In this document: piece by piece, positions 1 to 6,899 of the stretch
Layout of the letters: every line of letters begins with the position of its first letter
How positions within the stretch are numbered: position 1 is the stretch's first letter
Virus record (IMG/VR): IMGVR_UViG_3300034820_000003
Coordinates: 1 to 40,943 of that record
Reading direction: 5' to 3' (one strand)
Source: a virus
Length of the DNA stretch: 40,943 nucleotides
Translations under genes and position numbers: made by a program
The notes under the pieces: model-generated
The model's input: only the letters and a program-made list of their open reading frames with translations
The model's database searches: none
What the model was told of the DNA's origin: nothing

Positions 1-127
1 CAGGGGTCGTCCTCGTTACAATCGCGCATGGTGTTTTTCCTGGCTTAAGACTGAGTAGGGCTTAAAAGGTGGGCGTTTTCAGGCGTGACCGGATGGCGCA
101 CGTAATAGCCTTCCGCTTTGGTCGTAA
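1..127. repeat. Left copy of 127-bp terminal direct repeat
   Basis: Bases 1-127 are identical to bases 40817-40943. The repeat covers the first 29 bases of a leftward zinc-ribbon gene (its start codon is at 27-29) and the 3' part of the next leftward gene (stop at 45-47). A repeat of exactly 127 bases is what a de Bruijn assembler with k=127 leaves at the ends of a circular contig. The simplest reading is a circular or circularly permuted molecule of 40,816 bp, not a biological terminal repeat. Confidence 0.95.
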
Positions 128-329
128 AGGGTGGTTGGGTCATGCGCCAATCCTGCCACTCCTTTATCAATTCGCACTGTCGCTGATAGACCCTTGAACG
201 CAAATATCCCTCGGCCTCGTAGTTTCCCTCCTTGAGGCATCGCTTTAGCTCAGGCTCTATTTGCCGCCATTCTTTGGCGATCATCTTATTTAGCTTTCTG
301 AGCGTGGCTGCGATTTTCCTATCATCCAT
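45..329 (-). CDS. Hypothetical protein, charged helical, 94 aa
   Basis: I do not recognise a family. The protein is rich in Lys, Arg and Glu and looks largely helical in its first 65 residues, with a run of aromatic residues (WQDWRM) before a Pro-rich tail. No membrane segment or cysteine pair is present. The ATG at 327-329 is preceded by a purine-rich AGAGAG stretch that can serve as ribosome binding site. It lies in the leftward early operon between the 55-aa gene upstream and the zinc-ribbon gene across the circle junction. Part of the gene is duplicated in the right terminal repeat. Confidence 0.6.
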   Translation of the reverse strand: MDDRKIAATLRKLNKMIAKEWRQIEPELKRCLKEGNYEAEGYLRSRVYQRQCELIKEWQDWRMTQPPFTTKAEGYYVRHPVTPENAHLLSPTQS

Positions 330-344
330 GTCGTTGCTCTCTGT

Positions 345-512
345 TTAAGAAAGAAGCCGGAGAACGTCGCGTAGGGCTACCATATAGCCATAATGCCAAT
401 AGGCTCGCTCCGGCGAGTTCTCATCAAGGTGTTTTTGGTCCGCAACGACGTATGGGGCATTTTCAGCCATCCATTCTTCAATGCCCTTCAGCCTGTCTTT
501 GAGCTTATCCAT
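345..512 (-). CDS. Hypothetical small protein, 55 aa
   Basis: A short leftward frame from ATG at 510-512 to TAA at 345-347. It begins MDKLKDRLKG and ends with an aromatic helix containing YWHYGYMVALRD. The C-terminal pattern resembles small phage proteins of unknown role that I have seen in rhizobial phages. It fills the gap between the genes at 45-329 and 572-868 and keeps their orientation. The Shine-Dalgarno sequence is poor (a GGGG run). No function can be assigned. Confidence 0.55.
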   Translation of the reverse strand: MDKLKDRLKGIEEWMAENAPYVVADQKHLDENSPERAYWHYGYMVALRDVLRLLS

Positions 513-571
513 GCCGGGCCCCAAAGTCGGTTATATAAATACATATCGTCGTCTGCGTTCGCTGCTCAGGA

Positions 572-868
572 TCAATACGGCACGGCTTTAGGTGGCTGGT
601 TCGTGTCGTCGGGCGAGATGCAGCGGCCGCAATATTCCCACTGATCCTCACGGTCTGGCTGCGCCCACTGTCCCCACCCCTGGGCGCCATTTCGATGCCA
701 TAGCGCATTCCAATATAGCGGGATGGCTGGGCCGCCACGGAAGCGCCTGATCCAATGATAGCCGCTGATGTCGGGGTATGGCGGCACATAGCGCATGCGC
801 TTGATAGCTGCAAGATCGCGCTCGCCTAGCGTGCTCTTTTCGTGGTCAGTGATTTCGAGGTCGGTCAT
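572..868 (-). CDS. Hypothetical protein, Trp-rich, 98 aa
   Basis: Chosen start is the ATG at 866-868 (MTDLEITDHE), because GGAGCGG precedes it and the codon overlaps the TGA of the upstream gene as ATGA, the usual coupling in this operon. The protein has many Trp and Pro residues in its middle and one CGRC pair near the C-terminus. I do not recognise the family. The open frame extends upstream, but that part overlaps the neighbour and has no start signal. Confidence 0.6.
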   Translation of the reverse strand: MTDLEITDHEKSTLGERDLAAIKRMRYVPPYPDISGYHWIRRFRGGPAIPLYWNALWHRNGAQGWGQWAQPDREDQWEYCGRCISPDDTNQPPKAVPY

Positions 869-1080
869 TTTGCCGCTCCGCTTCCATCTCCATTCGGAAA
901 CAACGCGCGGGCCTCGCATAGCCCGCACTTGAAGGGGTTGTTGATTGTCTCCTTGTCGGCCGGGATCGGGTAGCCGCAAGCCTGCCTGAGTTGCCAATTC
1001 TCGGTTTGTAGGCGTTCAATCTCAGCCCGCATCAGTTGGGCTTCCTTGGCGTGCTCAAGCGCGATTTCCCATTGGTGCAT
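865..1080 (-). CDS. Hypothetical coiled-coil protein with Cys pair, 71 aa
   Basis: Residues 12-33 form a likely coiled coil (EAQLMRAEIERLQTENWQLR). A single cysteine (ACG) follows, and then a CGLC pair near residue 54, which could bind zinc or pair two chains. It overlaps the downstream gene by ATGA. Proteins of this design are common in phage early operons with unknown role. A dimeric scaffold or adaptor is possible but unproved. Confidence 0.65.
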   Translation of the reverse strand: MHQWEIALEHAKEAQLMRAEIERLQTENWQLRQACGYPIPADKETINNPFKCGLCEARALFPNGDGSGAAK

Positions 1081-1091
1081 ATCTGCTCTCC

Positions 1092-1286
1092 CTACTGATT
1101 ATCACCGCTACGGTAGCGGGCAAAGTCGTAGCCGCTGCCGTCTTCGTATTTCCGAACCCCGATGGCCTTGGCCAGCGCTGCGGCGTGCTTCTCGTGCGCC
1201 TCAGTATCGCGGCAACACGAACAACCCTCGCTGCGCATGTAGTCGGCAACAAGCCTTCTCAGTTCGGCCCGCTCTTTCTTGTCCAT
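1092..1286 (-). CDS. Small Cys-rich phage protein, 64 aa
   Basis: The protein reads MDKKERAELRRLVADYMRSE then GCSCCRDTEAH and ends GSGYDFARY. The CSCC-D-H centre followed by a KYxDGSGYDF tail is a pattern I recognise from small conserved phage proteins of unknown function. The cysteines and histidines could bind a metal. It lies in the leftward operon with 11 bases to the next gene. It has a clear ATG but no defined biochemical role. Confidence 0.7.
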   Translation of the reverse strand: MDKKERAELRRLVADYMRSEGCSCCRDTEAHEKHAAALAKAIGVRKYEDGSGYDFARYRSGDNQ

Positions 1287-1311
1287 GTTGTTATTCTCCT
1301 AGGAACGTCGC

Positions 1312-1530
1312 CTATTTGGCATCGACCTTGATGCCTTGCTTCGCCAGCGCCTTGTCGAAGTCGGGCTCAGAGCCAATGGCGTCGCTGATGCACTCTGCAT
1401 ATCCGTCATCGGCCCCCAGGAGGCTACACAACTCCAGTTCCATTTCGCGATATTTGGCGTAATGCTTGCTCGCGACGGCAAAAAACGCGAGGGATTGAAG
1501 ATATTCTGGGTAAGTAAGACGGCCCTTCAT
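1312..1530 (-). CDS. Hypothetical protein, 72 aa
   Basis: A short, mostly helical protein (MKGRLTYPEYLQSLAFFAVA at the start) with an acidic second half. Its ATG at 1528-1530 overlaps the TGA of the upstream 50-aa gene as ATGA, which supports both starts. A GAGGAG ribosome binding site sits inside the upstream gene's last codons. No family recognised. Confidence 0.6.
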   Translation of the reverse strand: MKGRLTYPEYLQSLAFFAVASKHYAKYREMELELCSLLGADDGYAECISDAIGSEPDFDKALAKQGIKVDAK

Positions 1531-1679
1531 TTTAACTTCTCCTCTTTCTTGGTTGGATGGTCTTCAAAAACATTGCCGTGAATCGGGCATATCCATAAGG
1601 ACATGGGCGTTCCGTCAGAGCGCTTGGAGTTAATGCGATGTGGCTTATCGCAATTGCACTTCAGCACCCTGCTGCACAT
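1527..1679 (-). CDS. Zinc-ribbon-like microprotein, 50 aa
   Basis: A 51-codon frame from ATG at 1677-1679. It contains C2, a CNC pair (C8, C10), H14 and CPIHG (C31, H34), a set that can ligate zinc. The tail is rich in Lys and Glu. GGGGAGAAT precedes the start, and the stop overlaps the next ATG as ATGA. The arrangement of C-x-C, H and C-x-x-H suggests a compact metal-binding fold. No named family. DNA, RNA or protein binding would be typical but is inference. Confidence 0.6.
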   Translation of the reverse strand: MCSRVLKCNCDKPHRINSKRSDGTPMSLWICPIHGNVFEDHPTKKEEKLK

Positions 1680-1705
1680 CTTCGTTATTCTCCCCAGAAT
1701 GCAGC

Positions 1706-2086
1706 CTAGCGGCCAAAGTGAAGCGTGGCGCCTTTGCCAAACTTGATAGTGTTTCGGTTCTTGGCCTCGATCGGATCGAGAATTTCCCTCATCCGGTTGT
1801 AGAGCCTTTCAGTGGCGCCTTCGTGCCACATGGCCTCAAGTTCCGCCCAGTGCTTCACCAAGCCCGCCCATTCCTTGCCGACCTTCGCCATCTCGCCCAA
1901 GCGCTCGCGATACTCCGGAACCGCCTCAAGCAATCTGATGCAGCGGCCGAGGTCCGACCCGTCGTGCGGGTAGCTGAAGCTGCTGCCCGGTTTCTCGCCG
2001 ACCATGACGGCCAGCAAGGCCAGCGACGACGCCCCGGTGCCCTTGGTTGCCGCCCACTTCGCGGCTCGCATTTCTGGACTGTCCAT
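1706..2086 (-). CDS. Conserved phage protein of unknown function, 126 aa
   Basis: The start chosen is the ATG at 2084-2086 (MDSPEMRAAKWAA) because GGAGG lies just ahead of it. The frame could also begin at a TTG at 2131, adding 15 residues. The segment with KWAATKGTGASS and FSYPHDGSDLGRC resembles a conserved early-operon protein of rhizobial phages. The C-terminal half is helical and charged. No catalytic motif is evident. Confidence 0.65.
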   Translation of the reverse strand: MDSPEMRAAKWAATKGTGASSLALLAVMVGEKPGSSFSYPHDGSDLGRCIRLLEAVPEYRERLGEMAKVGKEWAGLVKHWAELEAMWHEGATERLYNRMREILDPIEAKNRNTIKFGKGATLHFGR

Positions 2087-2183
2087 CTCGCCTCCATCGG
2101 CCGTAAATCGCGGCTGTTTGAGCCAAATCAACGTCGGGATGACTGAATGGCCCTAGACTTATCAAGGGCTTCGGCTCCTACCC

Positions 2184-2726
2184 CTAGAGCGCGCCAATCA
2201 CCCCAATCTGACGCTCCATGTACGGGCGCATCGCTTCCTCACCCGCCTCAGAAATGTTCTCGATCTGTGAGATCAGGATCTGAATGGCCTCCCGCTTAAC
2301 GGGGTCGGCACAGGCGTTGCGCTGGTTGATGAGTGCTCGGTGCTGCTGGTAGAACTCCAGCGGAACGCCGGGCTTGGGCTCACGTAGGGCGTTCGCGATT
2401 TTGACGGTCGGTTGCGGCTCCGGAGCCGCCTCGGCCGGCTTCGGCAGCGTGTCGATGAATTCCAGCAGCTCGGGCGCCGCGTGGAACCACTCCCCCTGAA
2501 TGCGGAGATGGTCGAACTTCTTGTGTGCGGCCTCCTCGGACAGGATCGTATCAAGGACGGCGCAAAGGACTACGAGAGGGCGCGGGTTGCCAACCTGGAG
2601 GCTGCTGAGCCGCCACCTTGCGTCATAGGACGCCCCGATTTTGATCGCCTCGCCATCCCGGATGAAGTAGGTGTATGACGGCACAGATTTGGCACGGTTA
2701 TTCCCCGACTTTCTCGTTCCGTTCAT
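2184..2726 (-). CDS. T5orf172 (GIY-YIG-like) domain protein, 180 aa
   Basis: Residues about 18-90 match the T5orf172/Mug113 branch of the GIY-YIG nuclease superfamily: YTYFIRDGEAIKIG at the start, then ARWRLSSLQVGNP, then EEAAHKKF and the terminal GEWF. Known GIY-YIG enzymes cut DNA with a Tyr/Arg/Glu centre; T5orf172 members are mostly uncharacterised. The C-terminal half (about 100-180) is helical and unrelated. A second T5orf172 gene lies upstream across a 123-base gap. A role in DNA nicking or attack on competing DNA is inference. Confidence 0.8.
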   Translation of the reverse strand: MNGTRKSGNNRAKSVPSYTYFIRDGEAIKIGASYDARWRLSSLQVGNPRPLVVLCAVLDTILSEEAAHKKFDHLRIQGEWFHAAPELLEFIDTLPKPAEAAPEPQPTVKIANALREPKPGVPLEFYQQHRALINQRNACADPVKREAIQILISQIENISEAGEEAMRPYMERQIGVIGAL

Positions 2727-2849
2727 GGTCTAAACCCTCATGTCTGACGTTAAAAATCAACAACTTAACTCTCTCATTGTTATCGGATGGAAGCAAGCTG
2801 GCTTTGAAACTGTTACCAAAAAATGATGGATAACTGTGCCGTGGCACGG
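2727..2849. other. AT-richer gap beside integrase; candidate attP or origin region
   Basis: This gap separates the two T5orf172 genes in an otherwise tightly packed operon. It is AT-richer than its surroundings, with three A-runs (TTAAAAATC, CCAAAAAATG, GCTAAAAAC), one DnaA-box-like TTATCCA on the minus strand near 2827-2833, and a small inverted repeat GCCGT/ACGGC near 2840-2852. Attachment sites of tyrosine integrases are often AT-rich and close to int. No tRNA-like identity segment or iterons are visible, so the role is open. Confidence 0.25.
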
Positions 2850-3173
2850 CTAAAAACTTGCGCGGTTGTCTACCCAGCCTCTTGCCGACCCAACTATCGC
2901 CTGCCGGCTCGCAATCAATTCCTTTAGCGCCTCATCAAAGGCGGTGCGCACCAGCTCGGCGGGACAGTCAAACCATTCCCGTCCAACCGCATATTGGGCG
3001 AGCGATCGGTGCATTTGCTTCTCTACCCAGTAGTTTTCTTTGACGATCCGCCGCAGCACAACCTTGAGAGGAAGCGGGTTATAAAGCCGAAAGGCGTGCA
3101 TTCGTCTCCGGATGTCGCTAGTCGCTCCGACCTTTATGAACTGGCCTGATTGGATGCCATACACGTATGTCAT
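2850..3173 (-). CDS. Second T5orf172 (GIY-YIG-like) domain protein, 107 aa
   Basis: Start at ATG 3171-3173 (MTYVYGIQSG), preceded by GGGGAG and overlapping the integrase stop as ATGA. Nearly the whole protein is one T5orf172 domain: YVYGIQSGQFIKVG, then DIRRRMHAFRLYNP, a VEKQMHRSL helix, and GREWF. It is shorter than the protein at 2184-2726 and diverged from it, so the two look like distinct family members rather than a recent duplication. Direct coupling to int suggests expression with the integration module. Nuclease activity is predicted from the fold only. Confidence 0.8.
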   Translation of the reverse strand: MTYVYGIQSGQFIKVGATSDIRRRMHAFRLYNPLPLKVVLRRIVKENYWVEKQMHRSLAQYAVGREWFDCPAELVRTAFDEALKELIASRQAIVGSARGWVDNRASF

Positions 3174-4192
3174 CGTGCTCTCCCCTCGATATTCGCGGCC
3201 CTTTCCTGGAAGTCCGGACTGTGGTGCGCATACACCCCTTCCAACGTCTTGACCGTCATTCCGAGGAAGCCCGCGGCCTCCCATAGCGGCACGCCAGCCT
3301 GAGCCATCCACGTCGCGCGAGTGTGGCGCAGCGTGTGGCGCGTCACGCCGTGCAGGCCGGATGCCTTGATGATCTTCTTCCATGCACCATGCGGGTCATC
3401 GACCTGTCGGCTGCCGGGATGCCACGGACTCTTGAAGTGGCAAACGATCTTCTCGCTGCCGTCGAGGCGCTTCCATCGCTTTAGGTGCGCCATGATGCGC
3501 CAGCCAAGTTTAACCTTCGGCGCACGCTTCTTCTTGTCCTGCCGCTTTCCTTCTGGTGTGCGCGACATGACGCCCGAAACAAAGTTGATTTGGCTCCATT
3601 GCAGGCTGAGCAAGACGCCGGGGCGCGATCCCGTATAGAGCCCGAGCAGGATTAGCCGGCGCATGTGCTGGTAGGGCTTTGCAGCTCGCAGCAATCGCGC
3701 GGCCTCCTCGCGGGTTAGCCATCTCTCCTTGGGAGGATTCCCCGCTGGCACCTCAAAGACCGGCATCGCTTCAAGCGGGCCATATTCCCCGTTCCAGTAG
3801 TTGACGGCAACGCGTAGCATCTTCAGATCCTGGGCCGCGGCCTGCTGTGGCTTACTCTCCACATAGGCCCGGCACGTCTTCTTGGTGATGTCGGCAACGC
3901 GCTTGTCGCCCCACCAGTTGAGCAGGCTGGAAATCTGATAGCCCATGTTACGCGCGCTTTTCATATTCGGCGCGACCTCGGTCCCATAGGCTGCTAGGAC
4001 TTCTGCGATCATTGGCGAACTCGACGGCGTAGGTCGATGCTTTTGCCCAAGGTACTGCGCGAGGAACTTTTCAGCCTTTCCGCGCTCTCCCTCGCCGCAG
4101 CCAGTGCGGACGAAGCGCGCTCCGTCTCGGATGGCCCAATGGCCACGCTTCGTATCGAGATAAAGCCTTGGCCCTTTTGATCGACGCGGCAT
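3170..4192 (-). CDS. int: Tyrosine recombinase (phage integrase), 340 aa
   Basis: Catalyses site-specific integration of the circular genome into the host chromosome. The catalytic domain shows Arg190 in GLYTGSRPG, the HxLRH box at 286-290, Arg292 and the nucleophile Tyr321 in VYAHHSPD. The usual second His (LGH) is replaced in FLGMTVKTLEGVY, a substitution common in alphaproteobacterial phage integrases. The N-terminal core-binding region spans about 55-150. The start region overlaps the excisionase-like gene by 184 bases in another frame. Length is normal for the family. Confidence 0.95.
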   Translation of the reverse strand: MPRRSKGPRLYLDTKRGHWAIRDGARFVRTGCGEGERGKAEKFLAQYLGQKHRPTPSSSPMIAEVLAAYGTEVAPNMKSARNMGYQISSLLNWWGDKRVADITKKTCRAYVESKPQQAAAQDLKMLRVAVNYWNGEYGPLEAMPVFEVPAGNPPKERWLTREEAARLLRAAKPYQHMRRLILLGLYTGSRPGVLLSLQWSQINFVSGVMSRTPEGKRQDKKKRAPKVKLGWRIMAHLKRWKRLDGSEKIVCHFKSPWHPGSRQVDDPHGAWKKIIKASGLHGVTRHTLRHTRATWMAQAGVPLWEAAGFLGMTVKTLEGVYAHHSPDFQERAANIEGRAR

Positions 4193-4356
4193 GCTTTGAC
4201 CATTTCCTTCACGTCAGCGGGCGTCGTGTAGTACCGCTTCCCAATCTTGTAAATCGCCAGCCGCCCGCGGTCAGCCTCCGTCCGCAGGGTATAGACAGAA
4301 AAGCCAAAGTGCGAGGCTGCATCCTTCAGCGTTATCGTGTCATCGTCGCGGGTCAT
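4009..4356 (-). CDS. Excisionase-like HTH protein, 115 aa
   Basis: Residues 8-55 form a MerR/excisionase-type winged helix: TLKDAASHFGFSVYTLRTEA followed by KIGKRYYTTPADVKEMV. Such proteins bend attachment-site DNA and direct integrase toward excision, or act as small regulators. The last 60 residues (Ser/Arg-rich) are read from DNA that also encodes the integrase N-terminus in a different frame. The gene starts with ATG at 4354-4356, overlapping the methyltransferase stop as ATGA. The position directly before int supports the excisionase call. Confidence 0.8.
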   Translation of the reverse strand: MTRDDDTITLKDAASHFGFSVYTLRTEADRGRLAIYKIGKRYYTTPADVKEMVKACRVDQKGQGFISIRSVAIGPSETERASSALAAARESAERLKSSSRSTLGKSIDLRRRVRQ

Positions 4357-4982
4357 TTGGCCTCTGTGCTGCTTTCATGCCGAGAGAATGCGGTCGATAC
4401 CTCGATGGCGTCTCCGCACTTCTGGCAGCGCCATTTGCCGTCGAGCCCGGAGATCGGAAAGTGTTGGCATGAGATGGCACCAGGTGCGGACGTTGAACCG
4501 CGGACCCATTTCGTCACAAGCACCATTGGGATCTTGGATTCCGCCAGTCGCATGGTGGCGTCCAGCCCGAATGCTGCCAGAACCGCCGGAGCCCCGCTGT
4601 TGGCCTTGGCGCGTCTACCGTCTGGATAATGGAAGTGCAACCTCTCCGTAAGGAAGCCTATTGTGCTCGCACAGCGCCAAATGGGTTCAAACCATTCAGC
4701 CTCTGTCCGCGCGTGAACCAGAGCGATGCCGTTGTTGTGCGCCGCTAGCTTCCCGATCCATTGAGCCACCTCGTAGCGGTGGAATGGCGGGTTGAGCCAC
4801 ACAAATCCATTCCATGGCCGACCCAAGCCGCCCCTCTTGTACCCGAGATCGGCGCAGGGCCACGGCTGCAAATCGCTCTCGCAGGGGTCTAAATCGAATG
4901 GCCCAAGGTCATCGATGATGAACTTTGGCGTGATCCAGCTCTGCGACTTGCCGACCGTTGTTTGATGGCTACCAAGGGTCAT
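4353..4982 (-). CDS. Phage DNA N6-adenine methyltransferase with C-terminal zinc ribbon, 209 aa
   Basis: Matches the phage Dam family (PF05869 type): QSWITPKFIIDDLGPFDLDP at the start, the catalytic motif IV NPPF at 64-67 preceded by W-G-FVWL, and a later segment resembling FLTERLHFHYPDG. It would transfer methyl from SAM to adenine N6, most likely for protection from restriction. After the enzyme domain come cysteines of a possible ribbon (SCQHF and CQKCGD near the end), unusual for this compact family. Start at 4980-4982 follows AGGAACAACG and overlaps the zinc-ribbon microprotein upstream. Confidence 0.88.
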   Translation of the reverse strand: MTLGSHQTTVGKSQSWITPKFIIDDLGPFDLDPCESDLQPWPCADLGYKRGGLGRPWNGFVWLNPPFHRYEVAQWIGKLAAHNNGIALVHARTEAEWFEPIWRCASTIGFLTERLHFHYPDGRRAKANSGAPAVLAAFGLDATMRLAESKIPMVLVTKWVRGSTSAPGAISCQHFPISGLDGKWRCQKCGDAIEVSTAFSRHESSTEAK

Positions 4983-5128
4983 CGTTGTTCCTGCAAAGGG
5001 ATGTCCACGCGCACAACCGGCGTGCACTTCTCACACCAAGTCCAGAGCTGGCCGAACTCCTCGATGCCGCGAACAGAGCCGCCACACTCGCATTTGCAGA
5101 CGAAGCGTCCTTCCTTTTTCTTAGCCAT
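4979..5128 (-). CDS. Zinc-ribbon microprotein, 49 aa
   Basis: Frame from ATG 5126-5128 to TGA 4979-4981. It contains CKCECGG (C11, C13, C15) and WCEKC (C32, C35), enough for a rubredoxin-like zinc ribbon occupying nearly the whole chain. AGGA precedes the start and the stop overlaps the methyltransferase start as ATGA, so the two proteins are probably made together. Function unknown. Confidence 0.65.
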   Translation of the reverse strand: MAKKKEGRFVCKCECGGSVRGIEEFGQLWTWCEKCTPVVRVDIPLQEQR

Positions 5129-5252
5129 CGTTGCGTTCCTGCGGAGCGCTCAACGCCCTGCGACGTTTCATCTCCTCGCGAATGGCCTCGATGAAATAGT
5201 CGCGATGCTGTCGGGCTGCGGCGGCAGCGGATTCTGCCCAGGTTTCCTTCAT
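5121..5252 (-). CDS. Hypothetical helical microprotein, 43 aa
   Basis: Reads MKETWAESAAAAARQHRDYF and continues with an Arg/Glu-rich helix. It starts at ATG 5250-5252, overlapping the upstream stop as ATGA, and runs 8 bases into the zinc-ribbon gene. The overlaps at both ends and unbroken orientation are the main support; no family is recognised. An amphipathic single helix is likely. Confidence 0.5.
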   Translation of the reverse strand: MKETWAESAAAAARQHRDYFIEAIREEMKRRRALSAPQERNDG

Positions 5253-5476
5253 GGCTTGGCGCTTTCCGTCGATGGGAGTAAGCTCATGCGGCCGTGCGGA
5301 TATCCGTCAATTGGTCCCGGCTCCTTGGATGCGGCCAACATCTTCCCAGCGTCGGCGCCGATGTTGTATTCAAAAAACTTCGCCTTGGCCGCGAGTTCGC
5401 TCTCGGTCATTTCCTGTGTGACACGTTTGCGCCTGAGATATCGAACGCAATTCTCATAGATCGTCACATCGCTCAT
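5249..5476 (-). CDS. Hypothetical protein, 75 aa
   Basis: Start set at ATG 5474-5476 (MSDVTIYENC) because GGAGG precedes it and the codon overlaps the upstream TGA. The frame could open 16 codons earlier, but without a signal. The first half is basic and helical (RYLRRKRVTQEMTESELAAK), reminiscent of a small DNA-binding helix pair, although I cannot place it in a family. Confidence 0.55.
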   Translation of the reverse strand: MSDVTIYENCVRYLRRKRVTQEMTESELAAKAKFFEYNIGADAGKMLAASKEPGPIDGYPHGRMSLLPSTESAKP

Positions 5477-5973
5477 GGTTGTTTTTCCTCCCGTGGGCTC
5501 GCGGAGGTGCGACACAAAGGACAATCCTCGATCAGATGTTCCTCCCGCTCCACGTCATGCGTTTCATAGGCAATGCCGTCGCGATAAGTGACGAAGCCTG
5601 CTCCACGGCAGAGGGCGCAAGGCTCTTCACTCCCAGGCGGTGACGGCGGGGGTGCGGCAGACCAGCAACGCAGCGCAGCTCGGATATGCGTCTGCGCGTT
5701 CGCAACCTCCGTCCAATTGCACTTGCCATCGGCATCGACCTCGATGTCGTCCAGGAAGTCGGCCGCGCAGGACAGGTCGTGCGACGTATTCCCACCTTGG
5801 GAACAACGCAGGTTATCCGGAGTGGTGATGGAAAAGTCACCGTGACCATTGGTGTATTCGATGACGGGGCCACCGAAGCGCGGCATCTTCCGGACGAAGA
5901 AACCTCGCTTCATCGGATTGTCCTCCGATGCTGAAATATTCTCGACAGGCGCCCCAAACTTCATCTCGGTCAT
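5473..5973 (-). CDS. Hypothetical protein with C-terminal double CxxC, 166 aa
   Basis: The N-terminal 110 residues have no recognised fold. Near the C-terminus a CALCRGAGF and a CPLCR pair, about 30 residues apart, resemble half of a DnaJ-type zinc centre. A Pro-rich linker (APPPSPPGSEE) separates the parts. The ATG at 5971-5973 overlaps the upstream stop as ATGA; an internal ATG at residue 21 is an alternative. It is one of several Cys-pair proteins in this operon. Confidence 0.6.
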   Translation of the reverse strand: MTEMKFGAPVENISASEDNPMKRGFFVRKMPRFGGPVIEYTNGHGDFSITTPDNLRCSQGGNTSHDLSCAADFLDDIEVDADGKCNWTEVANAQTHIRAALRCWSAAPPPSPPGSEEPCALCRGAGFVTYRDGIAYETHDVEREEHLIEDCPLCRTSASPREEKQP

Positions 5974-6209
5974 TTTGCCTCACCCCTTCGATAAACTGAC
6001 AGGAAAGCCGCCGCGCAGCACGCGAAGTAGGACACCAGGACGATCCCAAAATACCAAGCGATACCGATCAGCATCGAGACGCCCTGTTCGCCCATCACGA
6101 AGCGAACCGCCAACCAGATCACGAAGCCGGAAAGAGCGAAGATCGTCAGCGACTCCACGGCGTGCCGGGCGTTATCCTTTGGATCGGTGTTGCGGTCGTT
6201 CTCGGTCAT
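5970..6209 (-). CDS. Small membrane protein, two TM segments, 79 aa
   Basis: A polar N-terminus of about 18 residues is followed by two hydrophobic stretches, roughly 20-38 (LTIFALSGFVIWLAVRFV) and 46-70 (LIGIAWYFGIVLVSYFACC), and a basic tail. This predicts a hairpin in the inner membrane. It is expressed early and in the lysogenic-module operon, so a role such as superinfection exclusion is conceivable but unsupported. ATGA overlaps tie it to both neighbours. Confidence 0.6.
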   Translation of the reverse strand: MTENDRNTDPKDNARHAVESLTIFALSGFVIWLAVRFVMGEQGVSMLIGIAWYFGIVLVSYFACCAAAFLSVYRRGEAK

Positions 6210-6502
6210 GCTTCAATCCTCCGCTTCGACGGATTGAGCATGGCGGTGAAGATGGAGATGTCGGTCTTGCGCTCGACGATGGGGCGGAAGCGGGAGGAGG
6301 CATAAGCCCCATCCCAAGCAGAAGAGTTGGTTATCTCCACAAATTGCAGCCCCGTCAGCGCCTCACCGAGAAAACTGTCGAATATCTTGATGACACCCAG
6401 AATCGTATAGACGCCGCCAACTACTGGCTTATCGGCCATCCATTTTCGGCTTCCACTCTGGGAAACGTCCACACACACCACCTTCTGCCCCACTCGAAAC
6501 AT
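6206..6502 (-). CDS. Conserved phage protein of unknown function, 98 aa
   Basis: Starts MFRVGQKVVCVDVSQSG, includes a PVVGGVYTI segment and ends with FRPIVERKTDISIF. I recognise this as a conserved rhizobial phage/prophage family without an assigned role. The N-terminus resembles a small SH3-like beta barrel with a CxD edge. Its stop overlaps the downstream membrane-protein start. Upstream lies a 43-base gap after the HNH gene. Confidence 0.7.
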   Translation of the reverse strand: MFRVGQKVVCVDVSQSGSRKWMADKPVVGGVYTILGVIKIFDSFLGEALTGLQFVEITNSSAWDGAYASSRFRPIVERKTDISIFTAMLNPSKRRIEA

Positions 6503-6545
6503 TTGTCTCTCCTGCGATGTTGGATCGCTGCGTGATGGTCTGAGT

Positions 6546-6899
6546 TCAGGAACGCTGACGTGCGGCGATCACAACGTCTCCGTTGAATTTCCGCCAACGC
6601 GTGATCGTCCTGGGTTTCTTGATGCCGATGTGCTTGTCGCGAACGCGCTTGGATCTGGCGATCATGGGAATGTCGATCTTGCCCGTCTTGATGGCGTGGC
6701 AGGGCTTGCAGAGCACCTGACAGTTTTGAAGGTCGTTCTTGCCGCCGATGCCGTCCGGAATGATGTGGTCGTAATGATGCGGCTTGTGAGACAGGTTCGC
6801 GTTGCAGCGCGTGCCATCGGCTAGGATGCCTTCGCAGAGGCCTTCCGATCGCTCGTAGGTTTCGCGCATGGTCTTTTTGGTGAACTCGGTTCGGCTCAT
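6546..6899 (-). CDS. HNH endonuclease, 117 aa
   Basis: Start at ATG 6897-6899 (MSRTEFTKKT), overlapping the upstream TGA. The HNH fold is clear: C22 and C32 as first metal pair, HHYDHI at 41-46 with the catalytic His, an asparagine in NDLQN, and CKPCH at 64-68 as second metal pair. It would nick or cut double-stranded DNA using a divalent metal. Its place beside recombination genes suggests DNA processing during replication or recombination rather than packaging, since terminase is far away. A homing enzyme is an alternative. Confidence 0.85.
   Translation of the reverse strand: MSRTEFTKKTMRETYERSEGLCEGILADGTRCNANLSHKPHHYDHIIPDGIGGKNDLQNCQVLCKPCHAIKTGKIDIPMIARSKRVRDKHIGIKKPRTITRWRKFNGDVVIAARQRS

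Noticed and set aside
2827-2852. Inverted repeat GCCGT/ACGGC as a terminator
   Set aside because: The loop is three bases and the T-run lies before, not after, the stem in the leftward direction.
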